The notes beneath the pieces were generated by a model. That model saw only the letters and a list, made by a program, of their open reading frames with translations. It ran no database searches and was not told the origin of the DNA. Shown here piece by piece: positions 16,912 through 24,619 of a stretch of DNA of 36,942 bases; within the stretch, counting starts at the first letter, position 1; each line of letters begins with the position of its first letter. This stretch comes from Treponema sp. (GTDB lineage: Bacteria; Spirochaetota; Spirochaetia; Treponematales; Breznakiellaceae): contig WQXQ01000008.1 in the NCBI GenBank assembly GCA_009784775.1, forward strand, positions 1 to 36,942, in the 5' to 3' direction. Both the position numbers and the translations under genes were made by a program.

Positions 16912-17025
16912 GGGGACTGGGGACTAGGGACTGGGGAGCGTTGTTCGATATTTATACGTGATGGCAACACATAACACCTTCAAACAACAATCCCTAGTCC
17001 CTAGTCCCCATTCCCCAGTCCCTAT
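16912..17025. repeat. heptamer-armed inverted element, copy B
   Basis: The left arm has three heptamers (GGGGACT, GGGGACT, AGGGACT; 16912-16932). The core differs from copy A at about three internal bases plus the right edge. The right arm has five heptamers (16991-17025: TCCCTAG twice, TCCCCAT, TCCCCAG, TCCCTAT). The permease stop codon TAG (17022-17024, minus) is inside the last heptamer. With copy A it forms a direct repeat of about 115 bp around the LolA-like gene. Confidence 0.9.
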
Positions 17026-18260
17026 CTCCGCAACGCTTCTACTGGTTCTACGAATGCGCTTTTCAGCGACGGAACCAGCGTAAAAACTGACGCCACACCA
17101 ACTCCCATAAGCCATGCCATTAAAAGCCTGCCATAGCTGAACTGGAAGAAAATCGAATTACTCATGGGCATTTCACTGAATGTATTCCCGTACAAATCTC
17201 CCATGCGTATGGGGAAGTTTGATCCGATGCCGGAAATAAGCCCGCCGACAATAACCCCCGCAAGCGCGCCAAAGGCTGCGAGAAAAAGTGATTCAAAAAA
17301 GAACACTTTTACAATTTCGGCGCGGGTCATGCCCAGACACCCCATCATGCCGATTTCTTTGATACGCTCGTGGACAATCATCACCACCGTATTAATGATG
17401 AGGAAGCTGGCCACAATGAGAAATACCAAAAAGACAATGGTATATATTGGTATGACCATTTTCATCATGGCAACCCAGTAGTTATCATTCCATTCGCTTA
17501 CCACATTGTCATGACCCATAATATTTTTCACCGCAGCAGCAACGGAAGCGCTCTGCCGTTCATCATCGGTAAAAATTACCAGAGACTGGGTTCCTTCTTC
17601 CAGTACCAGCAAGCGCTGAAGCCGTTCAATGGCAACAATGATGTACTGCTCATCCATTTTGATATAATCAAAATTGAATATTCCGGTAATGACAGGACTC
17701 CAGATTTTATCCGAGAACTGGGCAGATATTGTTTTAAGCGGAAGCCTGTCGCCTATGGAAAGTCCCGCCTTTTGCGCAAAGACGCTCCCAATAGCGCACT
17801 CGTTTGCGCTGAACGCAGGCCAACGACCTTCCAGCAAACCGTCATTTTTCCGGGTAAGGTTAAAATGATTCAATGCTGTTTCATTTTCAATATCAACCCC
17901 CCATAGTATTGCGTGTTTGATCGTACTTTCCTGCAATGTCGCAAAGGAAGAAATCCGCGGAAACACTGCGCGCACACCGGGAATTGCCTGAATGGGCGCC
18001 GCCAATTCCTTCCAGCTTTTTCCATCTGCAACCGGATACTGCACAGGCATATACTCGTTTTCCGCCTCGTACTGCGCCGATACCACCCTGAGATGTCCCA
18101 ACTCAAATACCTGCACCAGATCATTAATGCTCCTGGTCATACCGTCTATCAAAGACGAATAGATCACAATAAAGAATACCGCTATGCCCACTGCCGCAAA
18201 ACAAAAAAGCGTCCGCCTCTTATTCCGCCAAATATTTCGGTAAGCAATGGTAATCAGCAT
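17022..18260 (-). CDS. FtsX/LolE-type ABC permease, second copy
   Basis: This 412-residue permease has the MacB/LolC/LolE layout: an N-terminal helix (about 10-32), a large periplasmic domain, and three C-terminal helices with the FtsX-family motif E-R-I-K-E-I-G-M-M-G-C-L-G-M-T. The proposed ATG at 18258-18260 gives MLITIAYRNIWRNKRR and has AAGGTGG seven bases upstream. An upstream ATG at 18293 lies inside the heptamer repeat and has no ribosome site. It follows the other permease gene and uses the LolD-like ATPase at 20056. Such complexes extract lipoproteins or export substrates from the periplasmic face of the inner membrane. Confidence 0.88.
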   Translation of the reverse strand: MLITIAYRNIWRNKRRTLFCFAAVGIAVFFIVIYSSLIDGMTRSINDLVQVFELGHLRVVSAQYEAENEYMPVQYPVADGKSWKELAAPIQAIPGVRAVFPRISSFATLQESTIKHAILWGVDIENETALNHFNLTRKNDGLLEGRWPAFSANECAIGSVFAQKAGLSIGDRLPLKTISAQFSDKIWSPVITGIFNFDYIKMDEQYIIVAIERLQRLLVLEEGTQSLVIFTDDERQSASVAAAVKNIMGHDNVVSEWNDNYWVAMMKMVIPIYTIVFLVFLIVASFLIINTVVMIVHERIKEIGMMGCLGMTRAEIVKVFFFESLFLAAFGALAGVIVGGLISGIGSNFPIRMGDLYGNTFSEMPMSNSIFFQFSYGRLLMAWLMGVGVASVFTLVPSLKSAFVEPVEALRR

Positions 18261-18280
18261 CCCCGTACCACCTTGTTTAT

Positions 18281-18315
18281 ACTCATTTGTCATTTCTCAC
18301 TCCTCATTTCTCATT
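18281..18315. repeat. AATGAGG-type heptamer array between permease genes
   Basis: Five tandem heptamers read on the plus strand as ACTCATT, TGTCATT, TCTCACT, CCTCATT and TCTCATT. On the minus strand this is (AATGAGN)n. The array begins inside the upstream permease stop codon (18311-18313) and fills most of the spacer before the next gene. It matches the two-unit array at 9792-9808. Confidence 0.75.
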
Positions 18316-20056
18316 CAAATCTTAAGCTGTCGGTGATAGGCATCTTCACCGCTTTGCGAATCGGGAAGAAAGCCATAAACGATGCTATCAGTGTTGCCAC
18401 TATTCCCGTTCCGATGATCAACGGGACATTCCACACGCTGCGGAAAATGGCCGTTGTACGGAAACCAATACCATCGCTTAACACATCGGACATTGAACTG
18501 AAATCAAAACCGTATTTCACCACCGGATAATTGATAAGGCAGCCCACTATTATTCCCAAAATTGAACCAATGAACCCCAGGAATCCTGCCTCCAGCATAT
18601 AGGTGATGATGATTTGCGTATCGGTCATACCCATAGCGCGCATCATGCCGGTTTCTTTTGTTCGCTCCAGTATCGCCATTAAAATGGTGTTGGAGATTCC
18701 CAGGAATGAAAGGATGAATAATAAAAATGCCAATACTTGCGGCGCGCCGGTTTGCAATGCTTCATAGCCAAGATATTCTTCCATATGTTCCTGCCAGGTG
18801 TGCACTGCAAGTTCGTCAGGCAAAGTGAGTCCCTGCGCTGCCAGCCCCCGTTCCAGCGCGGCGGTAATTGCAGCGCTGCTTTCGCTTGCCCCGGGCAGCC
18901 GTGAATCGGGAACATTTCTGTCCCTGATTACCAGTTCTGTTACCGCGCCATCAAGCATCATGCCCGCTTCATCTTGCAATACATCCAGTGGAATATAGGC
19001 AGTGTTGCCGTTGGGAAGCGGCGCCGGAGAATTAATGACACCCACTACCGTTACATCCAATAATTGATTTATGTGGCGCACCGCCCCGGAATAACCTGCG
19101 CGAATCATGGCAGTCAGAACCTGATTGAGTTCCTGTGCATCTTCTTCGATTAAAAGATACGCGCCCAAAAATGCTTCGTACTCATACGCGGCCTGCACCA
19201 GAGATATATCTTCACTGCGCAGGGCGGGCATCAGTTCGCCATCCCATTTGTCAGTCCGAATCATTTCCGGCACTGCCTTGATATCGATCACTGCATTAAT
19301 GCGCACATCGTTGCGGCCGGATGCGGCAATTAAATCCCAGTAGCGATCAAGATCAGTTTTGGATGCATTTCTTTTGAGGATCATGCGCTCATTGCCGGCA
19401 ACCGCTCTGGTATCCGCCGGAGCAAATGGGTCATTGGATGCAAGAGCCACATCATACAGCGAACGAATGAATTCCGCATCATTCCAGCTTTGGGTGACAA
19501 AATCAATCAAATTTTCCAATTCCATTCGATAAGGCCGCGTAGGAATACCTACTTTGAGTTTTTCCGCCGCCACAGTTCCCAGAGCAATTTCAAAGCTGCC
19601 ATTTTGTACATAACGCCCGAATCCGTGAGGATAATCAACATAAGGAACATAATGCAGCGTTAACGCTTCGGCGGCAGGATCAACCCCGTGCACCAAAATG
19701 GGCGCAGAACCAGCAGTCGAGAATACTATACCGGAAAACACATAACGGGGAGCGCTGTTATACCCTTCACGGTCAAGCGCATCGCGGTATATTTCCCAAT
19801 CGGTAAAATTCTCGTAGCTGGGCATTTCATCTTTTCGTTCAAAGTACAGCTTGGTTTGCAGTTTTGCCGCGCCAATCTCAAAATTAACGATATTCCTGCG
19901 CGACTCAATTGCCATACCGCCAAGCCAACTGTTCAAAAAGATATACACCGCAACACTTACCATAATTGCCAGCGAAGTAAGGAGCGTTTTTACCTTGTGA
20001 CGCGCCAGATTACGAAGGGCAATCCTTTTTAATTCCCATATACCGCTTAGTGTCAT
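18311..20056 (-). CDS. FtsX/LolE-type ABC permease, first copy
   Basis: This 581-residue permease has an N-terminal helix (about 22-45), an unusually large periplasmic domain (about 46-440) and three C-terminal helices with E-R-T-K-E-T-G-M-M-R-A-M-G-M-T, the FtsX-family signature. It ends K-M-P-I-T-D-S-L-R-F-E, the usual close of LolC/E and MacB permeases. It is about 170 residues longer than its partner at 17022-18260. The two probably form a heterodimer, as LolC and LolE do. The ATG overlaps the ATPase stop by one base (TAATG). A G-rich purine stretch upstream can act as ribosome site. Confidence 0.88.
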   Translation of the reverse strand: MTLSGIWELKRIALRNLARHKVKTLLTSLAIMVSVAVYIFLNSWLGGMAIESRRNIVNFEIGAAKLQTKLYFERKDEMPSYENFTDWEIYRDALDREGYNSAPRYVFSGIVFSTAGSAPILVHGVDPAAEALTLHYVPYVDYPHGFGRYVQNGSFEIALGTVAAEKLKVGIPTRPYRMELENLIDFVTQSWNDAEFIRSLYDVALASNDPFAPADTRAVAGNERMILKRNASKTDLDRYWDLIAASGRNDVRINAVIDIKAVPEMIRTDKWDGELMPALRSEDISLVQAAYEYEAFLGAYLLIEEDAQELNQVLTAMIRAGYSGAVRHINQLLDVTVVGVINSPAPLPNGNTAYIPLDVLQDEAGMMLDGAVTELVIRDRNVPDSRLPGASESSAAITAALERGLAAQGLTLPDELAVHTWQEHMEEYLGYEALQTGAPQVLAFLLFILSFLGISNTILMAILERTKETGMMRAMGMTDTQIIITYMLEAGFLGFIGSILGIIVGCLINYPVVKYGFDFSSMSDVLSDGIGFRTTAIFRSVWNVPLIIGTGIVATLIASFMAFFPIRKAVKMPITDSLRFE

Positions 20057-20748
20057 TAAATGCCCCCCTTCACCTCATCGCTCTCGATCTGCCCGTCACG
20101 GATGCGAATAAGCCTGCGGGCATAGTCCATCACCATTTGATCGTGGGTGGAGAAAATGAATGTTGTCCCTTCGGATTTATTCAGGGACAGCATCAATTCA
20201 AGAATTTCCCGGCCAATGGTAGAATCAAGGTTCGCAGTCGGCTCATCCGCTAAAATCAGCGCGGGTTTTTTTACCAATGCGCGTGCGATGGCCACCCGCT
20301 GCTGCTGACCGCCGGACATTTCCTTTGGCCGCCGTTTTGCCATTCCCTCAAGGCCCACTTCACGTAACACTTTGGCAGTGCGCTCTTTAATTTCTTTTTT
20401 ACCAACACCCATAAGCGTAAGGGGAAAAGAAATATTTTCCTCCACCGAAAGCACCGGAATCAAATTGTACGCCTGAAAAATAAAACCAATGCTGTGCCGC
20501 CGCAAAATCGCCAGTTGCGTACGCGACATTGTTGCCGTATTCGACCCGCCAATAATCATATTCCCGCCGGTCAAGGTATCAAGGCAGCCTGCCAGATGCA
20601 AAAAGGTCGACTTACCGCTCCCGGAAGGACCGGCAATGGCGGCAAATTCCCCGCCCTCAAATTCCAAATTCACTCCCCGCAAGGCGTGCACCGTCTGATC
20701 ATTTAACCCATAGTCTTTTATTATATTTTCCGCTTTTACCACTGTCAT
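20056..20748 (-). CDS. LolD/MacB-type ABC ATPase
   Basis: This 230-residue ATPase has Walker A GPSGSGKST (about 40-48), a Q-loop F-Q-A-Y-N-L-I-P (about 91-98), the signature MSGGQQQRVAIARAL (about 144-158), Walker B LILADEPTANLD (about 164-175) and the H-loop STHD (about 199-202). The A-N-L-D and F-Q-x-x-N-L-I-P features are those of the LolD/MacB/FtsE group that powers FtsX-type permeases. It starts with ATGA overlapping the slipin stop, and AAGGAGA is seven bases upstream of the ATG. It energises the two permeases encoded next. Confidence 0.93.
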   Translation of the reverse strand: MTVVKAENIIKDYGLNDQTVHALRGVNLEFEGGEFAAIAGPSGSGKSTFLHLAGCLDTLTGGNMIIGGSNTATMSRTQLAILRRHSIGFIFQAYNLIPVLSVEENISFPLTLMGVGKKEIKERTAKVLREVGLEGMAKRRPKEMSGGQQQRVAIARALVKKPALILADEPTANLDSTIGREILELMLSLNKSEGTTFIFSTHDQMVMDYARRLIRIRDGQIESDEVKGGI

Positions 20749-21737
20749 TTTTTTGTCTCCTTTTTCGTTCTTTTAATTTCATTCAGCGCCTTAAGGCCAA
20801 ATACATCTTTTGTTTCAAGTTCTTCCGCAATGGAATTGGGTACCAGCATCATTGAATTGCCTGCCTTTAACCCTTCGTTCAATATGGAAAGTATTTTTAG
20901 TTTCATTGCCGGTTCGTTATGCGCATAAATGGCTGCTGCTTCTTCCAGTTTTTTGGCAATTGCAATTTCCGCTTCCGCAAGCAGCGTGCGCCCTTTCTTC
21001 TCCCGTTCCGCCTGCGCAATCCGTGACAGCGAATCCTGCAGCGCTTCGGGGATTTGAATATCGGTAATCTCGATATGCTGAACGGTTATTCCCCATTCGG
21101 TAGTCTGCATTTCCACCTCTTGCTGTATCTGCTTTTCGATAAGATCCCCGCGGGCCAAAAAGGTGGTCAGATCATTTTTGGAAATAACATTGCGCAGCGC
21201 CGCCTTGGATGCCAAAGTCACCGCTTCCTCGTAATCTTCAACCTCTAACGCGGCCTTTTGCGGATCCCATACCAGCCAGAAGCAAAAAGCATCCACGCGC
21301 ACCGTTACCGAATCCCCGGTGAGCGTTTCCTGCTGGGCATAAAAATCGGTTATCCGTATTCTGATATCAATAATCCGGTACACGTGATCAAACAGGGGAA
21401 CAAGGAAGTACAGCCCCGGCCCCCGAATCTTGTGGAACTTACCCAGCCTGAGTACGACAACCCGTTCCCATTCATAAGCCTTGCGGAGGGAAAAAGCCAC
21501 AAGCAAGGCCGCCAGCGAAATTGCGCACACAACACCCAGCCGCAACGAACACGCCCCATTCTGAGACAGCTCCGCAACAGGGACAACACTCAAAAGCGCC
21601 GCGGCGACAATCCCCAGAAAGACAAGGCGTATCAAAGCCAGCGCATAATCCGGCTTCCGGCGATGACGCATTTTTTTCGCCGATGGCGTGGTCCCCTGCG
21701 GCATTTTGACACCGCTGTTTGTGTTACTAAAAATCAT
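20745..21737 (-). CDS. slipin/stomatin-like SPFH-domain membrane protein
   Basis: This 330-residue protein has two hydrophobic segments (about 32-52 and 64-84) followed by an SPFH domain. Stomatin-type features are V-V-L-R-L-G-K-F-H-K-I-R-G-P-G-L-Y-F-L-V-P-L-F-D, I-D-I-R-I-R, L-R-N-V-I and the E-R-E-K-K-G-R-T-L-L-A-E-A-E segment of the coiled coil. Such proteins form ring-like membrane scaffolds. The ATG follows AAGGAGG and overlaps the GntR stop by one base; its own stop overlaps the ATPase start. A slipin directly ahead of a LolCDE-like transporter suggests a membrane platform for it, which is an inference. Confidence 0.9.
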   Translation of the reverse strand: MIFSNTNSGVKMPQGTTPSAKKMRHRRKPDYALALIRLVFLGIVAAALLSVVPVAELSQNGACSLRLGVVCAISLAALLVAFSLRKAYEWERVVVLRLGKFHKIRGPGLYFLVPLFDHVYRIIDIRIRITDFYAQQETLTGDSVTVRVDAFCFWLVWDPQKAALEVEDYEEAVTLASKAALRNVISKNDLTTFLARGDLIEKQIQQEVEMQTTEWGITVQHIEITDIQIPEALQDSLSRIAQAEREKKGRTLLAEAEIAIAKKLEEAAAIYAHNEPAMKLKILSILNEGLKAGNSMMLVPNSIAEELETKDVFGLKALNEIKRTKKETKK

Positions 21738-22135
21738 TATACTTCCTCCTTATATGAAGTTATCACTCTGGCCAATTCTCTTTTTTCCACTCCCAGCCCC
21801 TGCATATCCCGGATAAAGCGGCCAACCAGTTCCCGAATCTTGCGCTCAGGGCCTTCGTTTTTGCGCCCAGACTCTTTGCCGGGTTTTTTACCGGAAATAT
21901 AGGTACCGCTCCCCACCTGGGTTTCCAGTATACCCCGAATTTCCAGCTCGCCGTACGCCTTGGCGATGGTATTGGGGTTGGCCTTGAGCTCCACCGCCAG
22001 CGAACGAATGGTGGGCAGCTTATCCCCGGTTTTCAGCCTGCCGGACAGAACCGCGTGTTCAATCTGCCGGATGATTTGCCGGTAAATGGGCGTCCCATCA
22101 CCCATATCCAGAAAAAAGCTAATTGTACTATTCAT
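21737..22135 (-). CDS. YtrA-type GntR transcriptional repressor
   Basis: This 132-residue regulator has the GntR winged-helix domain at about 12-82 (P-I-Y-R-Q-I-I-R-Q-I-E, then G-D-K-L-P-T-I-R-S-L-A, N-P-N-T-I-A-K-A-Y, and G-S-G-T-Y-I). A short helical tail replaces the usual ligand domain, which defines the YtrA subfamily. Members commonly repress ABC transporter operons that respond to wall-active compounds. It is the first gene of the operon, with a one-base stop/start overlap with the slipin gene. The start codon lies between operator half-sites, and no ribosome site precedes it. With the -10 ending nine bases upstream, the mRNA may be nearly leaderless. Confidence 0.92.
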   Translation of the reverse strand: MNSTISFFLDMGDGTPIYRQIIRQIEHAVLSGRLKTGDKLPTIRSLAVELKANPNTIAKAYGELEIRGILETQVGSGTYISGKKPGKESGRKNEGPERKIRELVGRFIRDMQGLGVEKRELARVITSYKEEV

Positions 22136-22173
22136 CTAGTACAATTGTACAATGCACTAGTACAATATGTCAA
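22122..22173 (-). promoter_or_regulatory. autoregulated promoter with tandem ATTGTAC operators
   Basis: Two adjacent inverted repeats share the half-site ATTGTAC: ATTGTACTA-N6-TAGTACAAT (22122-22145) and ATTGTACAA-N5-TAGTACAAT (22144-22166). A minus-strand promoter TTGACA (22168-22173), 18-base spacer, TACAAT (22144-22149) runs through them. The gntR ATG is in the centre of the first repeat. The arrangement is typical of YtrA-type autorepression and probably controls the whole seven-gene operon. Confidence 0.8.
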
Positions 22174-22276
22174 GAGAAATCGTGCGAAAATTTGACTTTT
22201 TTTGAGGAGCCGGTTTGCCGAAAGCGCCAATGTAGACGGTTTCCCCACGCGCTGCGGGGGGTTGGGTGGTTTTTTC

Positions 22277-22305
22277 TTGACATTGCTCCGGGAATAGCGT
22301 ATTTT
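22277..22305 (+). promoter_or_regulatory. promoter of the coiled-coil/PD-(D/E)XK gene
   Basis: TTGACA (22277-22282) and TATTTT (22300-22305) are 17 bases apart. Transcription would start near 22312, and a GGGAG ribosome site lies before the ATG at 22327. A GC-rich hairpin at 22243-22259 lies upstream. Confidence 0.6.
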
Positions 22306-22326
22306 TTAAGTTAGGGAGATACCGTT

Positions 22327-23049
22327 ATGGAAGCAGTACAAACACAACTGGATTACCCAAGAGGCGTTACCTTTGAACAGGTCTGGGCTTTAGTGAAAGA
22401 AGTCGCCGAAAGCCAAAAGGAAAGCCAAAGGGAAACAGATCGAATCATTAAAGAAAACCAAAGGGAAAACGCCCGACGGCAAGAAGAACTTAATCGTCAA
22501 ATGAAAGAACGGCAAGCAGAAACCGATCGCCAAATGAAGGAACGACAAGCGGAAACCGATCGTCAAATGAAGGAACGACAAGCGGAAACCGATCGTCAAA
22601 TGAAGGAATACAATAAGCGGTTTGGTGATTTTACCAATCGTTTTGGCGAAATTGTTGAATATATGGTTGCGCCCAATCTTCGGGAAAAATTCAGAGAATT
22701 AGGATATGATTTCCCAAAAGCTAATCCCCATTCTAACGTTGCAGATTATAAAAACAACATACACCTTGAAATAGACGTTCTGCTTGAAAACGGCGACAAG
22801 GCCATGCTGGTTGAAATAAAAACCAAGCTCACTACCGAACATATAAACGAGCACATCGAACGTCTTGAAAAAATGCGTACATATGCCGATTTACGCGGCG
22901 ATAAACGCTCTTTTTTAGGCGCGGTTGCCGGTGTTATTATGCCATCGAATGTAAAAGAGTATGCGTTACGGCAAGGCCTTTTTGCCATAGAACCTTCAGG
23001 AGAAACGTTTAATATTACTTCACCAAACAGCAGTCCAAAAGAATGGTAA
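22327..23049 (+). CDS. coiled-coil protein with PD-(D/E)XK nuclease-like domain
   Basis: This 240-residue protein starts with a short segment (V-T-F-E-Q-V-W-A-L-V) and a long charged coiled coil (about 25-100). It ends in a domain with E148-I-D150 followed by E163-I-K165, the E/D...E-x-K pattern of PD-(D/E)XK nucleases. The layout matches the DUF3782-type proteins that occur in many copies in cyanobacteria and some treponemes. Their role is not established; a nuclease or a decayed nuclease-like binding domain are both possible. The coiled coil has a hendecad repeat encoded by 33-bp DNA repeats. The gene has its own promoter and ends seven bases from the convergent aldo/keto reductase gene. 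Confidence 0.75.
   Translation: MEAVQTQLDYPRGVTFEQVWALVKEVAESQKESQRETDRIIKENQRENARRQEELNRQMKERQAETDRQMKERQAETDRQMKERQAETDRQMKEYNKRFGDFTNRFGEIVEYMVAPNLREKFRELGYDFPKANPHSNVADYKNNIHLEIDVLLENGDKAMLVEIKTKLTTEHINEHIERLEKMRTYADLRGDKRSFLGAVAGVIMPSNVKEYALRQGLFAIEPSGETFNITSPNSSPKEW
22501..22599 (+). repeat. 33-bp tandem repeat encoding 11-residue coiled-coil unit
   Basis: There are three head-to-tail units at 22501-22533, 22534-22566 and 22567-22599. The last two are identical and the first differs at a few wobble bases. Each encodes MKERQAETDRQ. Eleven residues is the hendecad period, so unit gain or loss would lengthen or shorten the coil without breaking the frame. Confidence 0.92.
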
Positions 23050-23056
23050 CAAACTT

Positions 23057-24163
23057 CTAAGGGTTATCACCAGCAATTTCCCTGAGCCGTTCAATGATGG
23101 GAAGGTGCTGCGTACAGGCTTCCTCGCATAGACCGCAGGCAGTACATTTACCGGCAAGCGCACGATCCAGATTCCAGTGCCATTGCAAACGGCTGCTTAT
23201 TGGATCATCGCCGCCTTCTTCGTTAAATATTTCCTGATTATACGCATCCATGAACTTGGGAACAGGAATGCCCTGCGGACACTTCCCTCCTCTGGAGGGA
23301 ACGCAGTAGGCACAGCCGGTACATATTCCTTCAAGAGAATCCCGGACTTTGGCTTTGACCGCTGCCAGTTCCGTTTCGGTACGGGGCTGGTAGCCTTCCA
23401 TTGCCGCAAGCGCTTCCTGCACCTGCGTTATGTTTTCAAACCCTACCAGCGTATTGGTAATTTCAGAATGATCCCAAAGGAAGCGCAGCGCTGCCGCAAC
23501 GATATTCTCACCCGGACGCTGTAAAAAAATAAATTTTTCCGGGTTCTGGGGAATGGCTCCGCCGCCCAGCGGATTCATCACCACTGCGCCCAGCTTTTTT
23601 TCCCTGATTGCATCAAAGGCTGCCTGCCGTGTTTGGAAATTGTACGCCGAATAACCGAACAACACTCCCTCAAACACTCCTTCCATTAATAGTTCTTTTA
23701 TATCGTCATTGATAAGATGGCTGGACACACAGATATGCCGAATCAGCCCCTCGTCCTTGAGTTTTCTGAATGTATCCAATACACCGTCTTTTTTCCGGAT
23801 TTGCCAGTTATCAAGACTCAAGATACACCAGATATGGTAAAAATCAATGGCAGCAATATCCATCCGCTTGAGCTGCTCATCAATTTCACGGCGAATCGCA
23901 TCGGGCGTTGAAAGAGACGTTTTGGTTGCCACATAATAAGGAAGCTGCCGCCGCCTGAATTCGGCAAAGGCTTTGCCAAATACTATTTCGCTTTTGGAAT
24001 CCAGATAACCCGGCGCGGTGTCATAGTAATTCACCCCGCCTTCTGCGGCGGCAAGCATAGTACGAATACACTCGTCATGATCATCGATATTGGCAAAACG
24101 CATGCCCCCAAAACCCAACAATGAAACTTTTTTACCGGTTTGACCGTATTCTCTGTATAACAT
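23057..24163 (-). CDS. aldo/keto reductase with two Cys4 clusters
   Basis: This 368-residue protein has the AKR barrel with the catalytic set D48, Y53, K81 and H110 (N-Y-Y-D-T-A-P-G-Y, V-A-T-K, F-Y-H). The C-terminal extension has two ferredoxin-like motifs: C281-x2-C-x2-C-x7-C and C340-x2-C-x2-C-x3-C. AKR proteins with such iron-sulfur tails are common in anaerobes. They reduce carbonyls with NAD(P)H, possibly exchanging electrons with a partner; the substrate is unknown. No clear ribosome site precedes the ATG, and a T/A-rich stretch just upstream may place the promoter very close. It lies 48 bases downstream of the higA gene on the same strand. Confidence 0.88.
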   Translation of the reverse strand: MLYREYGQTGKKVSLLGFGGMRFANIDDHDECIRTMLAAAEGGVNYYDTAPGYLDSKSEIVFGKAFAEFRRRQLPYYVATKTSLSTPDAIRREIDEQLKRMDIAAIDFYHIWCILSLDNWQIRKKDGVLDTFRKLKDEGLIRHICVSSHLINDDIKELLMEGVFEGVLFGYSAYNFQTRQAAFDAIREKKLGAVVMNPLGGGAIPQNPEKFIFLQRPGENIVAAALRFLWDHSEITNTLVGFENITQVQEALAAMEGYQPRTETELAAVKAKVRDSLEGICTGCAYCVPSRGGKCPQGIPVPKFMDAYNQEIFNEEGGDDPISSRLQWHWNLDRALAGKCTACGLCEEACTQHLPIIERLREIAGDNP

Positions 24164-24211
24164 ATGAATATAGTAACATGTTTTTGAGGAAGAGGGAACA
24201 CGGTTACTTGT

Positions 24212-24505
24212 TTATACTGCTATTTTTGGAAACTTTCGTAATGAACCAAGCTTAATCTGGCGGCCTTTCCAGAGGTCGAGTTTTGCCTGCATAGCAAGCC
24301 AGCTTTCTGCACTGGTGCAGGTAACTGCTGCTATCCTAAGCGCCATTTGCGGGCTGCATGACGATTTTTCATTGACTAATTCCGAAAGCGCCTTTCGGGT
24401 TATTCCCATCATTTTAGCCGCATCGGTAACGGTTAGTCCCAATGGGATCAGAACATCCTGCAAAAAAACTTCTCCTGGGTGAACCGGTTTTCGCACGTTT
24501 TTCAT
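24212..24505 (-). CDS. higA: HigA-type antitoxin (XRE family)
   Basis: This 97-residue protein matches the HigA antitoxin family. It has the opening V-H-P-G-E-V-F-L-Q-D-V-L-I-P-L-G-L, then a helix-turn-helix (A-A-K-M-M-G-I-T-R-K-A-L-S-E-L-V-N, about 34-50), and the family feature R-I-A-A-V-T...W-L-A-M-Q. Normally it binds and neutralises the HigB mRNA interferase and represses its own operon. AGGAGG five bases upstream of the ATG overlaps the stop codon of the HigB remnant. The gene looks intact although its toxin is not. Confidence 0.9.
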   Translation of the reverse strand: MKNVRKPVHPGEVFLQDVLIPLGLTVTDAAKMMGITRKALSELVNEKSSCSPQMALRIAAVTCTSAESWLAMQAKLDLWKGRQIKLGSLRKFPKIAV

Positions 24506-24514
24506 TTTTGCCTC

Positions 24515-24619
24515 CTAATGATAATCCCGATAATCAACGACAAATGCATCCTGCCCTTCAAATTTAAATGTTATACGCCAATTTGCGTTTACCGTTACCG
24601 ACCATGTTAAGTGCACTCC
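24515..24619 (-). pseudogene. higB: HigB toxin remnant (C-terminal stub)
   Basis: In one minus-strand frame the sequence reads WSVTVNANWRITFKFEG, then QDAFVVDYRDYH and TAG. This is the characteristic C-terminal third of RelE/HigB-type toxins (W-S-V-x-V-x-x-N-W-R-I-T-F...D-Y-H). Only about 30 recognisable residues remain. Upstream, the frame runs straight into the U-tract of the terminator of the giant lipoprotein operon at 24620-24655, so the N-terminal half of the toxin is missing. The stop sits in the higA ribosome site, as in intact higBA pairs. Confidence 0.75.

Noticed and set aside
18261-18293. Eleven extra N-terminal residues of the second permease
   Set aside because: The extension is encoded by the heptamer array without a ribosome site; the ATG at 18260 is better.
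22243-22275. GC-rich hairpin followed by T6, like a plus-strand terminator
   Set aside because: No plus-strand gene ends upstream and the T-run starts about ten bases after the stem; not called as a terminator.
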